The notes: generated by a model from the letters alone, not told the origin. 64,000 nucleotides of DNA from Pectobacterium fontis (GCF_000803215.1 NZ_JSXC01000035.1:62001-126000); one strand, 5' to 3'; positions 45,796 through 55,610 are shown, counted from the first letter of the stretch. Numbers and translations: made by a program.

Positions 45796-47142
45796 TTAAC
45801 GCCGCTGTGATTGCAAATGCAAAGCCCGATCGAGTGCCCCAACCAGCCAGTCAATATCGTGTTCCTGAAATGCCAGAGGTGGACGCAGCTTCAACACATT
45901 CCCGTGCGGCCCTGCAACCGACGTAAGTACCCGTTCGGCACGCAGTTGTTCAACCACGTCCAGCGCCAGTGCTTTATCCGGCGTTTTTGTTTCCCGATCG
46001 CTGACCAGTTCAAAGCCGATAAACAGCCCCGCCCCGCGTACATCACCGATACACGCATGACGGTCGGCAAGCAGCGCCAGCTCACGCTGCAATTTTTCTC
46101 CGACAACGCGGCTATGTTCCTGTAAACCTTCCTCGCGAATAACGCGCAATACCGCTTGTGCAGCCGCAATCGATACCGGGTTTCCACCAAAGGTATTAAA
46201 ATAAGGGATCTCATCGCTGAATGCCGCCAGCACGTCTGCTTTTGCCAACAGCGCCGACACCGGTATGCCGTTGCCCATCGGTTTACCCAATGTGACGACA
46301 TCCGGCACGATACCATGCCGCCCAAATCCCCAAAAATGCTCACCCGTGCGGGCAAAACCGGGCTGAACCTCATCCGCAATGAAAATCCCGCCATTCGCGT
46401 GCACCACATCAATCGCCGGTTTCAGGTAGCCAGCCGGCCCCGGTAGTACGCCATCCGAGGAAAAAATAGAATCCGCGAGGAAGCCCGCGAATTTAATGCC
46501 GTTCGCAGCCATATCATCAATTTGCGCCTGGATTTGCTGCGCAAACCAAATCCCCAGATCGGGCGCATTAACCCGATAGCGGTCGGGTGCAGGTACAAGG
46601 CGCGTTGTCGGCGCCAGAGGCTGCCCGCTTCCCAGCGCCGGTGATGCGCCGGACGTAAGCTCGCTGGTGCCATGATAGGCTTCGCGGCTCACAATAATCC
46701 CCGTGCCGCCGCTGTAGGCGCGCGCCACGCGAATCGCCAGATCGTTGGCCTCCGAGCCGGTACACATGTACATCGCCTTATTGATGGCCGCTGGCACCGT
46801 ACTCAGAATATCCGCAGAGTAATCCAGAATACGTTCGTGCAAATAACGGGTATGCGTGTTGAGCAGGCGCATTTGCTCATTAACCGCCTCAATAACCGCA
46901 GGGTGGCAGTGCCCGATACTGGCAACATTGTTGTAGACATCCAGATACTTATGCCCCGCGGCATCCCACAGGTATTGCCCCTCGCCGCGAACCAAATGCA
47001 CGGGGTTACGGTAGAACAAACGATAGGAATTTCCTAACACCTGAGTGCGCTTATCCGTCAGCCTGCGGGTGTCTTCATCCAACGCCTCCACATGTTCAGC
47101 GCGAAAGCTATTGGTGTCCATGATGGTTGAGCGTGTCGCCAT
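45796..47142 (-). CDS. Class III aminotransferase-family PLP enzyme, possible phospho-lyase or phosphonate lyase
   Basis: A 448-residue fold-type I PLP enzyme. The phosphate-binding MCTGSEANDLAIRVAR, Asp 257 in FIADEVQPGFARTG and the PLP Lys 287 in VTLGKPMGNG are all present, with IGHCHPAVI typical of the AGXT2/ETNPPL branch. That branch contains alanine-glyoxylate transaminases, the ethanolamine-phosphate phospho-lyase and PbfA, which acts on 1-hydroxy-2-aminoethylphosphonate. AGGAG supports the start at 47142. It is divergent from an aminophosphonate-type ABC importer and DeoR gene, so a lyase on an amino-alcohol phosphate or aminophosphonate is a reasonable reading. Amino-acid transaminase remains possible. 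Confidence 0.75.
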   Translation of the reverse strand: MATRSTIMDTNSFRAEHVEALDEDTRRLTDKRTQVLGNSYRLFYRNPVHLVRGEGQYLWDAAGHKYLDVYNNVASIGHCHPAVIEAVNEQMRLLNTHTRYLHERILDYSADILSTVPAAINKAMYMCTGSEANDLAIRVARAYSGGTGIIVSREAYHGTSELTSGASPALGSGQPLAPTTRLVPAPDRYRVNAPDLGIWFAQQIQAQIDDMAANGIKFAGFLADSIFSSDGVLPGPAGYLKPAIDVVHANGGIFIADEVQPGFARTGEHFWGFGRHGIVPDVVTLGKPMGNGIPVSALLAKADVLAAFSDEIPYFNTFGGNPVSIAAAQAVLRVIREEGLQEHSRVVGEKLQRELALLADRHACIGDVRGAGLFIGFELVSDRETKTPDKALALDVVEQLRAERVLTSVAGPHGNVLKLRPPLAFQEHDIDWLVGALDRALHLQSQRR

Positions 47143-47554
47143 AATCACTCCTCTGTAAGGTGGTGGCACGACGGCGTCTCACATCGAGAAAACGCATCGT
47201 GCATGTTCAGATAACATTCACCCTACACCAAAAGCAATTAAATACACAAATACAAAAAAACGCACTTTTTTGATGCACAAAAACGCCAAAAAAGTGCAAT
47301 AATTTTGTCATATAAAATCATGCAAGACGTTATTCATCCCCATTCAAATTGACACCCATACAGCACATAAATTTAATCCATTGATTTATAGATAATATTT
47401 TAACGACATTTCATCAAAAGAAGAAAATGGCATGATTAGTGCTAAAACTTCAGACCACTCGCAATAAGCACAAAAATACACAGGCGTGTTATGCACCGTT
47501 CAACGCGAGAGGAACACTGATGCCAACCTTTTCCACAACCGTAGGGGAACGTTT
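47143..47554. promoter_or_regulatory. Divergent control region with perfect 11-bp inverted repeat
   Basis: GCACTTTTTTG (47262-47272) and CAAAAAAGTGC (47287-47297) are perfect inverted copies with a 14-nt spacer. GCACAAAAA occurs at 47275 and again near 47469. The region is AT-rich and serves both the lyase-like gene and the importer. The repeat is a good candidate operator for the DeoR protein encoded at the far end of the cluster. Confidence 0.6.
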
Positions 47555-48574
47555 ATGAACCGATTTTCATTTCGTCGCACCAGTCTGATCGCAGCATTCA
47601 CCTGTGCCACGCTCGCTAACGCTGCCGCACAGGCAGGTACTATCACGGTCTATACCTCACTGGAAGAAGATGAGATCAAGGATTACGTCGCACAGGCCAA
47701 GAAGGATTTGCCCGATGTGACAATTAATGTACTGCGCTTGTCCACTGGCGACCTCGGCCCACGAATTCTGGCGGAATCCAAGAACCCGCAACATGACGTC
47801 ATTTGGGGCTGGGCCGTTACCAGCGTGATGGATCCACGTTTGTCTGCATTATTGGAACCCTACGATGCCAAAGGCAGCGATAGCCTGGCTGCCACCTATC
47901 GCGCGGCGGATCACAAGTGGTTTGCGGCAACCGGCTATATGGCTGCTTTTTGCGTCAATACGGAAGCGTTAAAAGCGAAAAACCTTCCTGTTCCCGCATC
48001 CTGGCAGGATCTGACCAACCCAATCTATAAGGGGGAAATCGTGATGCCCAATCCGGTTTCCTCCGGCACGGGCTACTTGCAAATCGCCGCGCTGCTGCAA
48101 GCGAAAGGGGAACAAAATGGCTGGACATTTTTGAAGTCATTGGATGGCAACATCGCCCAATACACCAAGTCAGGCTCGCGCCCTTGTAAAGCGGCACGCA
48201 CGGGTGAGTACGCGATTGGCGTCTCACTGGCTTTCGCCGCCATGCAATCGATTGAAGAAGGCTACCCGATCAAAATGGTGATCCCAAGCGATGGTGCCGG
48301 CTATGAATTAGAAGCCTCCGCCCTGATGACCGCCGCCAAGAACAAGCCCGATGCGAAACGCTTTCTTGACTGGACGCTCTCCAGCAATGCCGCCACGCTC
48401 TACACCAAATATAAAGAAATCGTGACCATACCCGGCGTTGAACAGTCAAAAGCTGCGCAAATGGCTGGCCTGCCCGCCGATCTCACACACGTACTCTACC
48501 CCGTTGATTTCACCAAAAGCGCCAACGATCGTGACGCCACGCTGGCAACCTGGCAAAAAACCATTGGCCGATAG
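47555..48574 (+). CDS. ABC importer substrate-binding protein, 2-aminoethylphosphonate type
   Basis: A 339-residue periplasmic binding protein: signal peptide MNRFSFRRTSLIAAFTCATL ending AQA, then TITVYTSLEEDEIKDY, the start of the Fe3+/AEP type-2 binding fold, and DVIWGWAVTSVMD, PNPVSSGTGYLQIAALL. Together with the ATPase and fused permease behind it this is the arrangement annotated as putative 2-aminoethylphosphonate importer (PhnS-like). AGGGGAAC precedes the start. Frame upstream to 47486 is not used. Confidence 0.85.
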   Translation: MNRFSFRRTSLIAAFTCATLANAAAQAGTITVYTSLEEDEIKDYVAQAKKDLPDVTINVLRLSTGDLGPRILAESKNPQHDVIWGWAVTSVMDPRLSALLEPYDAKGSDSLAATYRAADHKWFAATGYMAAFCVNTEALKAKNLPVPASWQDLTNPIYKGEIVMPNPVSSGTGYLQIAALLQAKGEQNGWTFLKSLDGNIAQYTKSGSRPCKAARTGEYAIGVSLAFAAMQSIEEGYPIKMVIPSDGAGYELEASALMTAAKNKPDAKRFLDWTLSSNAATLYTKYKEIVTIPGVEQSKAAQMAGLPADLTHVLYPVDFTKSANDRDATLATWQKTIGR

Positions 48575-48650
48575 TGGTCTGTATTCGCTGTAGAGGCTAC
48601 CGCACAGCGTACTCCCACTGCGCGGCAGCCGTCATTAAGAGGTCGCATTT

Positions 48651-49661
48651 ATGGCACTGGTTATTCAAAATCTTTATAAAAGCTTTGAGGGCTATGTGGC
48701 TCTCGACCGTATCAATTTGTCGATTGAAAATGCCGAATTCGTCTGCCTTCTTGGGCCAAGCGGCTGTGGCAAGACGACATTGCTGCGCATCATTGCCGGA
48801 TTGCTAAGCTGCGATGGGGGGAAAATCACGCTCGATGACCGCGATCTGGTCAACGTACCCGCACGGGAACGAGGCTTTGGCATCGTATTCCAGTCCTACT
48901 CGCTTTTTCCCCATATGACGATTGCTCAAAATATTGGCTACGGTCTTAAAATTCGTCACACCCCAACAGAAGACATTGCCGCACGCGTTAGCGATCTACT
49001 GGATACCGTGCGCCTGAGCGGATTCGGCGATCGCTACCCGAATCAACTTTCGGGAGGGCAACAGCAGCGTGTCGCGATTGCCCGCGCACTGGCGGTCAAC
49101 CCTTCCCTGCTCTTGCTCGATGAACCGCTGTCGGCACTGGATGCCCGCGTGCGTGCCGGGCTGCGTCAGGAGCTGCGCGACGTGCAGCAACGCCTGGGCA
49201 TCCCCACACTGATGGTCACACACGATCAGGAAGAAGCCATGAGCATGGCGGATAAAATCATCTGCATGCACGGTGGGCGGATTGTACAGGAAGGGACACC
49301 CCACGAACTCTATACCAGCCCGCGCACACGTTTCGTGGCCGAATTCATGGGGCACAGTAATTTGCTGTCACGCGATATCGTCACTGCGTGTATGCCTGAG
49401 CTGCTTCCCTCTGCGCAAGAGACGGCGCTACCAGCAGACGCGGAGCTGTTTATCCGCCCGGAACGCATTGCATTACACAAAGCGGAAGGCGCGGAAGGCC
49501 GGGTTATCAACACCAGCTTCCTCGGCAGTATTCAACGTGTTCAGGTGATGTGGAAATCGCAACCGCTCTTGGTCGAAACCAGCAGCGCTGTCAACTGGTC
49601 CTCTGGCGACCCTGTCCATCTCTCAATTCGCGCAGAAGACTGCGCCTGGGTGCAAGCATGA
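48651..49661 (+). CDS. ABC importer ATPase (PhnT-like)
   Basis: A 336-residue ATPase with Walker A GPSGCGKTT (35-43), signature [15 protein letters not shown] and Walker B LLLLDEPLSALD, plus a C-terminal OB/TOBE-like regulatory part with LFIRPERIALHK. It energises uptake with the permease whose start overlaps its stop by 4 nt. Confidence 0.88.
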   Translation: MALVIQNLYKSFEGYVALDRINLSIENAEFVCLLGPSGCGKTTLLRIIAGLLSCDGGKITLDDRDLVNVPARERGFGIVFQSYSLFPHMTIAQNIGYGLKIRHTPTEDIAARVSDLLDTVRLSGFGDRYPNQLSGGQQQRVAIARALAVNPSLLLLDEPLSALDARVRAGLRQELRDVQQRLGIPTLMVTHDQEEAMSMADKIICMHGGRIVQEGTPHELYTSPRTRFVAEFMGHSNLLSRDIVTACMPELLPSAQETALPADAELFIRPERIALHKAEGAEGRVINTSFLGSIQRVQVMWKSQPLLVETSSAVNWSSGDPVHLSIRAEDCAWVQA

Positions 49662-51310
49662 ACCATTCACTTCTCCCGCCGCAAACGGCCAGTGACCGCT
49701 GGCTTTCACGTCTCTGTCTGTGGCTTCCACTGCTGGCGCTGCTGATGTTTTTCGGCATCCCGATGCTCAGTATCGTCTGGCACAGCCTGTTGGACGATCA
49801 AAGCGGCACAGTAGGATTATCCAACTATCTGACGCTGCTGGATTCGCCCGGCATCTGGCGGGCTACAGCAAATAGCGTGTTATTGGGCATCGCGACCACT
49901 GTTGTCACCCTGTTACTGGGATTCATTGTCGCCTATGGGCTGGAGTGTACGGCGATGCCCGCAAAGCGGTTTATTACCTTTGCGACCACACTCCCGATAC
50001 TCGCCCCTTCACTGGTGCTGGGATTAGGGTTAATTTTTCTGCTGGGAAGAAATGGCATCATCAGTAATCTTCTCGGCGTGCGCATGGATATTTATGGTTT
50101 TTGGGGGCTGTTGATCGCTAACGTGTTGTACGCACTACCGCAGGCTATTCTGATCATCCGCACCACGCTGCGCCATAGCGATACCCGCCAGTATGAGGCC
50201 GCCAATGTGCTGGGCGCGTCCGACTGGCGGCAGTTTCTGGATATTACTCTGCCCGGACTGCGATACGGCCTGCTGAGTGCCGCCTTTGTCGTCTTTACCA
50301 TCACGATCACAGATTTCGGCAACGCGATCGTGATCGGCGGCAACTTCTCCGTACTCGCCACCGAGATTTACAGTCAGGTCAGTGGTCAGATGAAATTCGG
50401 TATGGGGGCGGTCGTTGGGATTTTGCTCCTGCTGCCTGCGGCTGCCTCTATCTGGATAGAGCGCGCCACCGCAAGACGGCAAAAAGCGATTGGCACACAG
50501 GCGGCGATCCCCCACGTTCCGCAACCCCTGCGCACACGCGATATGTCGTTCTATCTGGCTACCATGACGATCGCCTTCACCGTTGTCGCCGTCATTGGCA
50601 CCGTCATTATTGCCAGCATGATTCGTCTGTGGCCGTACCGGCTCGATCTGACGCTTAAACATTATGATATCGATCTTGCGGGTGGCTACACCCCACTGTG
50701 GACGTCAGTCTGGATTTCCGCACTGGCGGCAGTGGTTGGCACAGCACTGCTATTCCTGCTCACCTTCGGTATTCACCGGCAACCGGGAAAAGTGGCTAAC
50801 ACCGCCGTCCTGCTCAGTGCCTTGCCTGTAGCCGTACCGGGTTTGGTGTTAGGGTTATCTTACGTCTTTACGTTCAACACCGCCGACCTCCCCTGGGGGA
50901 TGCTGTATGGTTCGGCGCTGCTGGTGGCGCTGTGCAACTATTATCACTACCACACACAAGGCTACACCACGATGATGATGGGAATACGTAACGTTCCCCA
51001 TGCCATGGAAGATGCCACCACGGTTTTAGGCGGCGGTGTGGTGCGTATTTTACGTGATGTTTATCTACCAGCCATGCGCGTCACGCTGATTTCGGTCGCG
51101 ATGTTTTTATTCATGCGCTCAATGGTTACACTATCGGCCGTGATTTTTTTGGTCACACCGTCGTTGCCGTTAGGCGCCGTTACCGTGATGCGGCTGGATG
51201 AAGCAGGCTTTACTTCACAGGCAGCCGCCTTTTCGACGTGTATTATGGGTATTGTCGCCATCACAGCTCTGCTTCTGCATCTCGTGACAGAGAAACGGCA
51301 ATCATTGTAG
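49658..51310 (+). CDS. ABC importer permease, fused double-domain (PhnU-like)
   Basis: A 550-residue permease with about twelve helices and two BPD_transp_1 domains in tandem. EAA loops appear in each half: YEAANVLGASDWRQF and MEDATTVLGGGVVRIL. The double unit therefore makes the whole channel. The ATG at 49658 overlaps the ATPase stop. Confidence 0.88.
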   Translation: MNHSLLPPQTASDRWLSRLCLWLPLLALLMFFGIPMLSIVWHSLLDDQSGTVGLSNYLTLLDSPGIWRATANSVLLGIATTVVTLLLGFIVAYGLECTAMPAKRFITFATTLPILAPSLVLGLGLIFLLGRNGIISNLLGVRMDIYGFWGLLIANVLYALPQAILIIRTTLRHSDTRQYEAANVLGASDWRQFLDITLPGLRYGLLSAAFVVFTITITDFGNAIVIGGNFSVLATEIYSQVSGQMKFGMGAVVGILLLLPAAASIWIERATARRQKAIGTQAAIPHVPQPLRTRDMSFYLATMTIAFTVVAVIGTVIIASMIRLWPYRLDLTLKHYDIDLAGGYTPLWTSVWISALAAVVGTALLFLLTFGIHRQPGKVANTAVLLSALPVAVPGLVLGLSYVFTFNTADLPWGMLYGSALLVALCNYYHYHTQGYTTMMMGIRNVPHAMEDATTVLGGGVVRILRDVYLPAMRVTLISVAMFLFMRSMVTLSAVIFLVTPSLPLGAVTVMRLDEAGFTSQAAAFSTCIMGIVAITALLLHLVTEKRQSL

Positions 51311-51340
51311 CCGGGTCAGACCTTCAAAGAATGGAAAGCT

Positions 51341-52111
51341 ATGTTAGAAGAAACACGGTTACATCGCATACAGGCTCTGCTCTCAACATTAAACCGGGTG
51401 AGCACCGAGAAAATCATTCAGCATCTTGGCGTGTCACGCGAAACCGTACGACGCGATATCGTGAAGCTGGAAGCTGCGGGCGCATTGCGCCGCGTCCACG
51501 GCGGGATTGTGGCAACCACACAAGAACCGGAACTGCCGCTGTCCATTCGTAACACCGTGCGCGAAAAAGAAAAACAGGCCATTGCCCGCGCGGCTGTACA
51601 GCAGTTAAACGCTGGACAAACCCTGTTTATCGATGCTGGCAGCACAACGTCTCTGTTAGCCGATGAGTTGCTCTCAATGCCGGGGATGACGGTCATTACC
51701 AACAGTCTGACCGTAGCACAGAAACTCTCCGCATCAGAATCCGTCGCACAGCACAGCGTGATATTACTCGGTGGATACATGGGAGCCTCCGCACAGGCAA
51801 CACACGGTGACATCACCATCAATGAACTACAGCGCTATCGCGCCGACGTTGCCCTCCTCTCTCCGGTGGGGGTGGAGGCCGCTTCCGGCGCCAGCAGTTT
51901 CGCTCACCATGAAGCGGCCATTGCCAGAGCCATGGTGCAGCATGCCCGAACACGAATTATCCTGGCAGACCACAGCAAGATTGGCACCACCAGCCGTGTG
52001 GCCTATGCCACCATGCCGGAGATCGATATGATCGTGACCGATGCCGCCAGTGCAGACAACCCCGCCTTGTCATTATTACAGATGCATTGCCAACAGGTAA
52101 TCATCGCCTGA
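51341..52111 (+). CDS. DeoR-family transcriptional regulator
   Basis: A 256-residue protein with a DeoR helix-turn-helix (VSTEKIIQHLGVSRETVRRDIVKLEAAGALRRVHGG, about 20-55) and a sugar-isomerase-like sensor domain (LFIDAGSTTSLLADEL, RIILADHSKIG). It is 30 bp after the permease in the same operon and probably controls it through the upstream inverted repeat. DeoR sensors bind phosphorylated small molecules, which suits a phospho-compound pathway. Confidence 0.88.
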   Translation: MLEETRLHRIQALLSTLNRVSTEKIIQHLGVSRETVRRDIVKLEAAGALRRVHGGIVATTQEPELPLSIRNTVREKEKQAIARAAVQQLNAGQTLFIDAGSTTSLLADELLSMPGMTVITNSLTVAQKLSASESVAQHSVILLGGYMGASAQATHGDITINELQRYRADVALLSPVGVEAASGASSFAHHEAAIARAMVQHARTRIILADHSKIGTTSRVAYATMPEIDMIVTDAASADNPALSLLQMHCQQVIIA

Positions 52112-52255
52112 CCACTCACGATGAATCGTCTCACCGACGGTTCATCGCCACCGATGTTTACTCCCCCAACAACAGGCTCGCGGAGAAACGGGAAGATGAT
52201 TTCCGTCGCCGTTCGTGCTAATGCTAAGGCCTGGTTAACACAAGGAGTATCAGAC

Positions 52256-52942
52256 ATGTATCAGTTGTATATCGCCAATAAAAACTATTCGTCCTGGTCA
52301 CTGCGTCCGTGGGTGCTATTGAAAACACTGTCGATTCCTTTTGAAGAGAAGCTGGTCGCCTTTGCGCCCGGCATAACACAACCCACATTTAAGGCCTTTT
52401 CGCCGACGGCAAAAGTCCCCTGCCTGATCGATGGTGAGACCACCGTCTGGGATTCATTAGCGATTACCGAATATCTGGCTGAACAGCATCCCGGCGTCTG
52501 GCCTGCCGATGCCAAAGCCCGAGCCTGGGCACGCTGTGCTGCCGCTGAAATGCACTCCGGCTTTGGCGCGCTGCGTAACACCTGTGCCATGAGCTGTGGG
52601 GTACGCATCAAGATGAGTGAGATCCCTCCCGCCCTCAGCAACGACCTCACTCGTATCGGCGAGCTATGGCAGGAAGGGTTGACGCGCTTTGGCGGGCCAT
52701 TTCTGGCAGGAAAACAGTTTTCGGCCGTGGATGCCTTCTTTGCGCCGGTTGTTTTCCGTATCAGAACCTATCAGCTTCCCGTTTCACCAGAAGCCGCTGC
52801 CTATTGCGACCACCTATTAGCCCAGCCCGCGATGCAGCATTGGCTACAGGATGCCTTAGCGGAAACCTGGCGTGAGCCGGGTCATGAGGAAGAAGTGGCC
52901 AATGCGGGTGAGGTGATCGAGGATTTACGCGCACGCGCGTAA
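52256..52942 (+). CDS. Glutathione S-transferase family protein
   Basis: A 228-residue GST: thioredoxin-like N-terminal domain with YIANKNYSSWSLRPWVLL (Ser as the likely catalytic residue), AKVPCLIDGETTVWDSLAI for the glutathione site, and a helical C-terminal domain. AGGAG eight bases upstream sets the start at 52256, dropping 45 unconserved codons. Substrate unknown. Confidence 0.85.
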   Translation: MYQLYIANKNYSSWSLRPWVLLKTLSIPFEEKLVAFAPGITQPTFKAFSPTAKVPCLIDGETTVWDSLAITEYLAEQHPGVWPADAKARAWARCAAAEMHSGFGALRNTCAMSCGVRIKMSEIPPALSNDLTRIGELWQEGLTRFGGPFLAGKQFSAVDAFFAPVVFRIRTYQLPVSPEAAAYCDHLLAQPAMQHWLQDALAETWREPGHEEEVANAGEVIEDLRARA

Positions 52943-52980
52943 CAACGTCGCAGTCGGTGACGGCAGAACCACCGTTAACC

Positions 52981-53012
52981 GCCCCCTTCCAAGGCACCCA
53001 GAAGGGGGCAAT
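52981..53012. terminator. Terminator between GST and pbpG
   Basis: 9-bp stem GCCCCCTTC / GAAGGGGGC with an 11-nt loop, in the convergent gap; no long T run. Confidence 0.65.
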
Positions 53013-53015
53013 CGG

Positions 53016-53963
53016 TTATTCGGTTTCGATACTCGCCATGCTTTGTGGTTGACGAGAAGCCAGCGATTTTTGTTTCTTATAACTTAACGCGGCGGCAGGC
53101 ACCTCACTGACCTTACCGGTTTCAATCCATTTACGCAGGCGGTTCGCGTCCGCGAAATGCGTGTATTTCCCAAAGGCATCCAACACCACCAGCGCCACAG
53201 GCCGCTGGTTAATGACCGTACGCATCACCAGACAGTGCCCCGCCTGATTGGTAAAGCCCGTTTTAGTGAGCTGAATGCTCCAGTCTTCTTTATAGATCAG
53301 ATGGTTGGTATTCCTGAACGGCAGGCTGTACGCCGGATGAGAGAACGTCGCCGTTTTCTCCTGCGTAGTGCTAAGCTGGCTCAGCAACGGATATTGCTTG
53401 CTAGCAATCAGGAGCTTGGTGAGATCGCGCGCCGTCGAGACATTATTGGTGGACAACCCGGTCGGTTCCACATAACGCGTGTGGGCCATACCTAATGCAC
53501 GGGCTTTGGCATTCATCGCACGGATAAACGCCTCATAGCCGCCAGGATAGTGATGCGCCAGACTGGCAGCGGCACGGTTTTCGGATGACATCAGCGCCAG
53601 CAACAGCATGTCATGACGGCTGATCTCACTATTCAGACGAACGCGCGAGTACACCCCTTTCATTTCTTTCGTCTGGCTGATATCCACCGAGATGATTTCA
53701 TCCAGCGGCTGATTAGCATCCAGCACCACCAGCGCGGTCATCAGTTTCGTCACCGAGGCGATCGGCACCACCACATCTGGATTACTGGAATACAGGACAT
53801 GGTTATCGCGCAAATCCACCACCATGGCGCTACCGGAAGCAATTTCCTGATGCGCACTGCCAGCAGAATACGTCGGCGCTTTCGCCACAGCCTGAGGCAA
53901 CATCACAGCATGGGTTGACAACAACAACAGGCCACAAAGAGAAAGCTTAAAATTTTTGTTCAT
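53016..53963 (-). CDS. pbpG: D-alanyl-D-alanine endopeptidase (PBP7)
   Basis: A 315-residue penicillin-binding protein: signal peptide ending QAVA, SVTK (Ser 70-Lys 73), SEN (127-129) and KTG motifs. It cleaves D-Ala-diaminopimelate cross-links in the periplasm; homologue of E. coli PBP7. Confidence 0.94.
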   Translation of the reverse strand: MNKNFKLSLCGLLLLSTHAVMLPQAVAKAPTYSAGSAHQEIASGSAMVVDLRDNHVLYSSNPDVVVPIASVTKLMTALVVLDANQPLDEIISVDISQTKEMKGVYSRVRLNSEISRHDMLLLALMSSENRAAASLAHHYPGGYEAFIRAMNAKARALGMAHTRYVEPTGLSTNNVSTARDLTKLLIASKQYPLLSQLSTTQEKTATFSHPAYSLPFRNTNHLIYKEDWSIQLTKTGFTNQAGHCLVMRTVINQRPVALVVLDAFGKYTHFADANRLRKWIETGKVSEVPAAALSYKKQKSLASRQPQSMASIETE

Positions 53964-54113
53964 TCTTCAATAACTTAAACAGTATTCTGTTAAATGAAAG
54001 GAATAGGCAACGGCATTATAATTTACCGCCCTTCCCCACGCACTCATGCAACAAAGAAAGCTTTGTGACAAATTTTGACAAACACGTTTAACAACCTACT
54101 GTTTTTCCTACGA

Positions 54114-54623
54114 TTACGTTAAAGACGGTCTTATTTTGCGCATCTGGTTGAGCAAACGCAGGCTGATGCCGCTGAATATCCCGGCAGTCACCCCACTCGT
54201 CGCACCGGACAACAGGCAGAACACGGGGTCATGCGCGAGTGTGGGAAACTGAGACAACTGGACGGAAAAATAGAAACGAGAACAAAACGTCAGCAGCATT
54301 AAGCCCAACGTCCACCACGAACCGGTGCGCTGAAAACAGCGGGATTCCGGCAGATACGCACCTGACGTCCTCCCCCATCTCCATCCGAGGCCCAGCCCAA
54401 CGGTCAACGTCAGCAGAAATCCCCCTGCCGCCGCAAGCGGGAGCTGCAACGTATGAAAAATGGCGCTAACCCCCCACACCATGAAAACCATTGGCACAAC
54501 CAACATTCGCGCTAGCGATTGTTGTCTTGGCTGACTGGCTTTTACGCCAGCGTAAATCAGATACCCTAAAACGCCCCATACCCAATACGGCGTATGACGC
54601 AGTATGATCAGCAGGTTTTCCAC
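54114..54623 (-). CDS. DUF6622-type membrane protein
   Basis: A 169-residue protein with five or so hydrophobic segments, starting MENLLIILRHTPYWVWGVLGYLIYAG. Family without known function. Monocistronic or paired with the next gene. Confidence 0.7.
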   Translation of the reverse strand: MENLLIILRHTPYWVWGVLGYLIYAGVKASQPRQQSLARMLVVPMVFMVWGVSAIFHTLQLPLAAAGGFLLTLTVGLGLGWRWGRTSGAYLPESRCFQRTGSWWTLGLMLLTFCSRFYFSVQLSQFPTLAHDPVFCLLSGATSGVTAGIFSGISLRLLNQMRKIRPSLT

Positions 54624-54657
54624 GGTAGTGATTCCTTTCTCAACGGTACAGTTACGA

Positions 54658-55014
54658 TTACGGCGCGACTTTCGCCTGTTCCAGCGCCTGCTTCACCGCG
54701 TTAATCACCCCCTGGCTCGATAACGTGGCACCCGTTACCGCATCGACCTTGTTAATATCTTGCTTCTCGATAAGCTGTGGAACAATTTGATCTGTCGCAC
54801 TCAGCATCATGGCTTTAGTATCACCATGCTTCAGCACTTCCGCATTAGCGATCTTGCCATTTTTGATACTGACCGACACTTCAACCTCTGCGGCCTTACC
54901 CTGCGCTTTACCGATATAGTTGCCGTCTTTATATTGCGCCACATCGCTGCCATGAACGGACAGAGAAAAAGCCATCACTACCGTGACCAACGCCGCCGAA
55001 ATAGATTTTTTCAT
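54658..55014 (-). CDS. FMN-binding domain protein, exported
   Basis: A 119-residue protein with a signal peptide (MKKSISAALVTVVMAFSLSVHG) and one FMN_bind domain: YIGKAQGKAAEVEVSVSIKNGKI and VDAVTGATLSSQGVINAVKQAL, where SGATLSS-type Thr is the flavinylation site (D-A-V-T-G-A-T). The protein may carry covalent FMN attached by ApbE; no ApbE gene is near. GGGGG five bases upstream favours the second ATG. Confidence 0.82.
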   Translation of the reverse strand: MKKSISAALVTVVMAFSLSVHGSDVAQYKDGNYIGKAQGKAAEVEVSVSIKNGKIANAEVLKHGDTKAMMLSATDQIVPQLIEKQDINKVDAVTGATLSSQGVINAVKQALEQAKVAP

Positions 55015-55067
55015 CATTTCCCCCTGTGTGAATCGAAAAAAACAATTCAATAACCAGAAAATAACCG

Positions 55068-55610
55068 TTAATTAAAACCTAATAATTGATAATAAGATTT
55101 CGTCTCAATATTATCTAATGATAATTTAAGTCTCAGTGCACACTCTATACACCGATCTCTGAGTGCTTTCAACTGGGTTTCATCATCGACCATCACCGAT
55201 ATTTCCACGAAATAACCCAGTGATTCAATATAATCGATCGTGATGTGGAAGGCGTTTAAAAAGTAGATACTGCGGATTTTATGAATGTCAAAAAGGGGCC
55301 GATACCCTAGCGTCTGTAGCATGCTATCGGTTTTTTCAAAGTTTTCGACGTTAACCGCTTCGCAGCGTTCAACGCCCGGTCCTTTCACGATCCAGAGCTT
55401 AATCCCCGATGGCTCCATGCGGCGCACCAGCATGTTGATATTTTGCTGTCGCAGGCGATTCTCGGCATCATCGTAATAAACATCGTGCTCTTTATTCTCA
55501 AAGACGAAAGCCTCTGGGTGAAGGCTAAACAGCGTATTCCTGAAAACGGCTATATCGTCAACGCGAAATTTAAGCTCAACTTCATATTTCCCTGTGAAAT
55601 GTTCAACCAT
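55068..55610 (-). CDS. Class IV adenylate cyclase (CyaB-like CYTH protein)
   Basis: A 180-residue CYTH protein: the EXEXK motif in YEVELKFRV near the N-terminus, LVRRMEPSGIKLWIVKGPG and VDDETQLKAL. The class IV cyclases of Aeromonas and Yersinia have this size. Whether it makes cAMP or hydrolyses a triphosphate is not visible. The start at MVEHFTGKYEVEL follows GAGGAGAAAG. No cAMP gene nearby. Confidence 0.78.
   Translation of the reverse strand: MVEHFTGKYEVELKFRVDDIAVFRNTLFSLHPEAFVFENKEHDVYYDDAENRLRQQNINMLVRRMEPSGIKLWIVKGPGVERCEAVNVENFEKTDSMLQTLGYRPLFDIHKIRSIYFLNAFHITIDYIESLGYFVEISVMVDDETQLKALRDRCIECALRLKLSLDNIETKSYYQLLGFN

Noticed and set aside
45618..45854. 78-codon minus-strand frame between the aminotransferase-like gene and bglX
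   Set aside because: Overlaps the end of the aminotransferase-like gene; no ribosome site or known protein.
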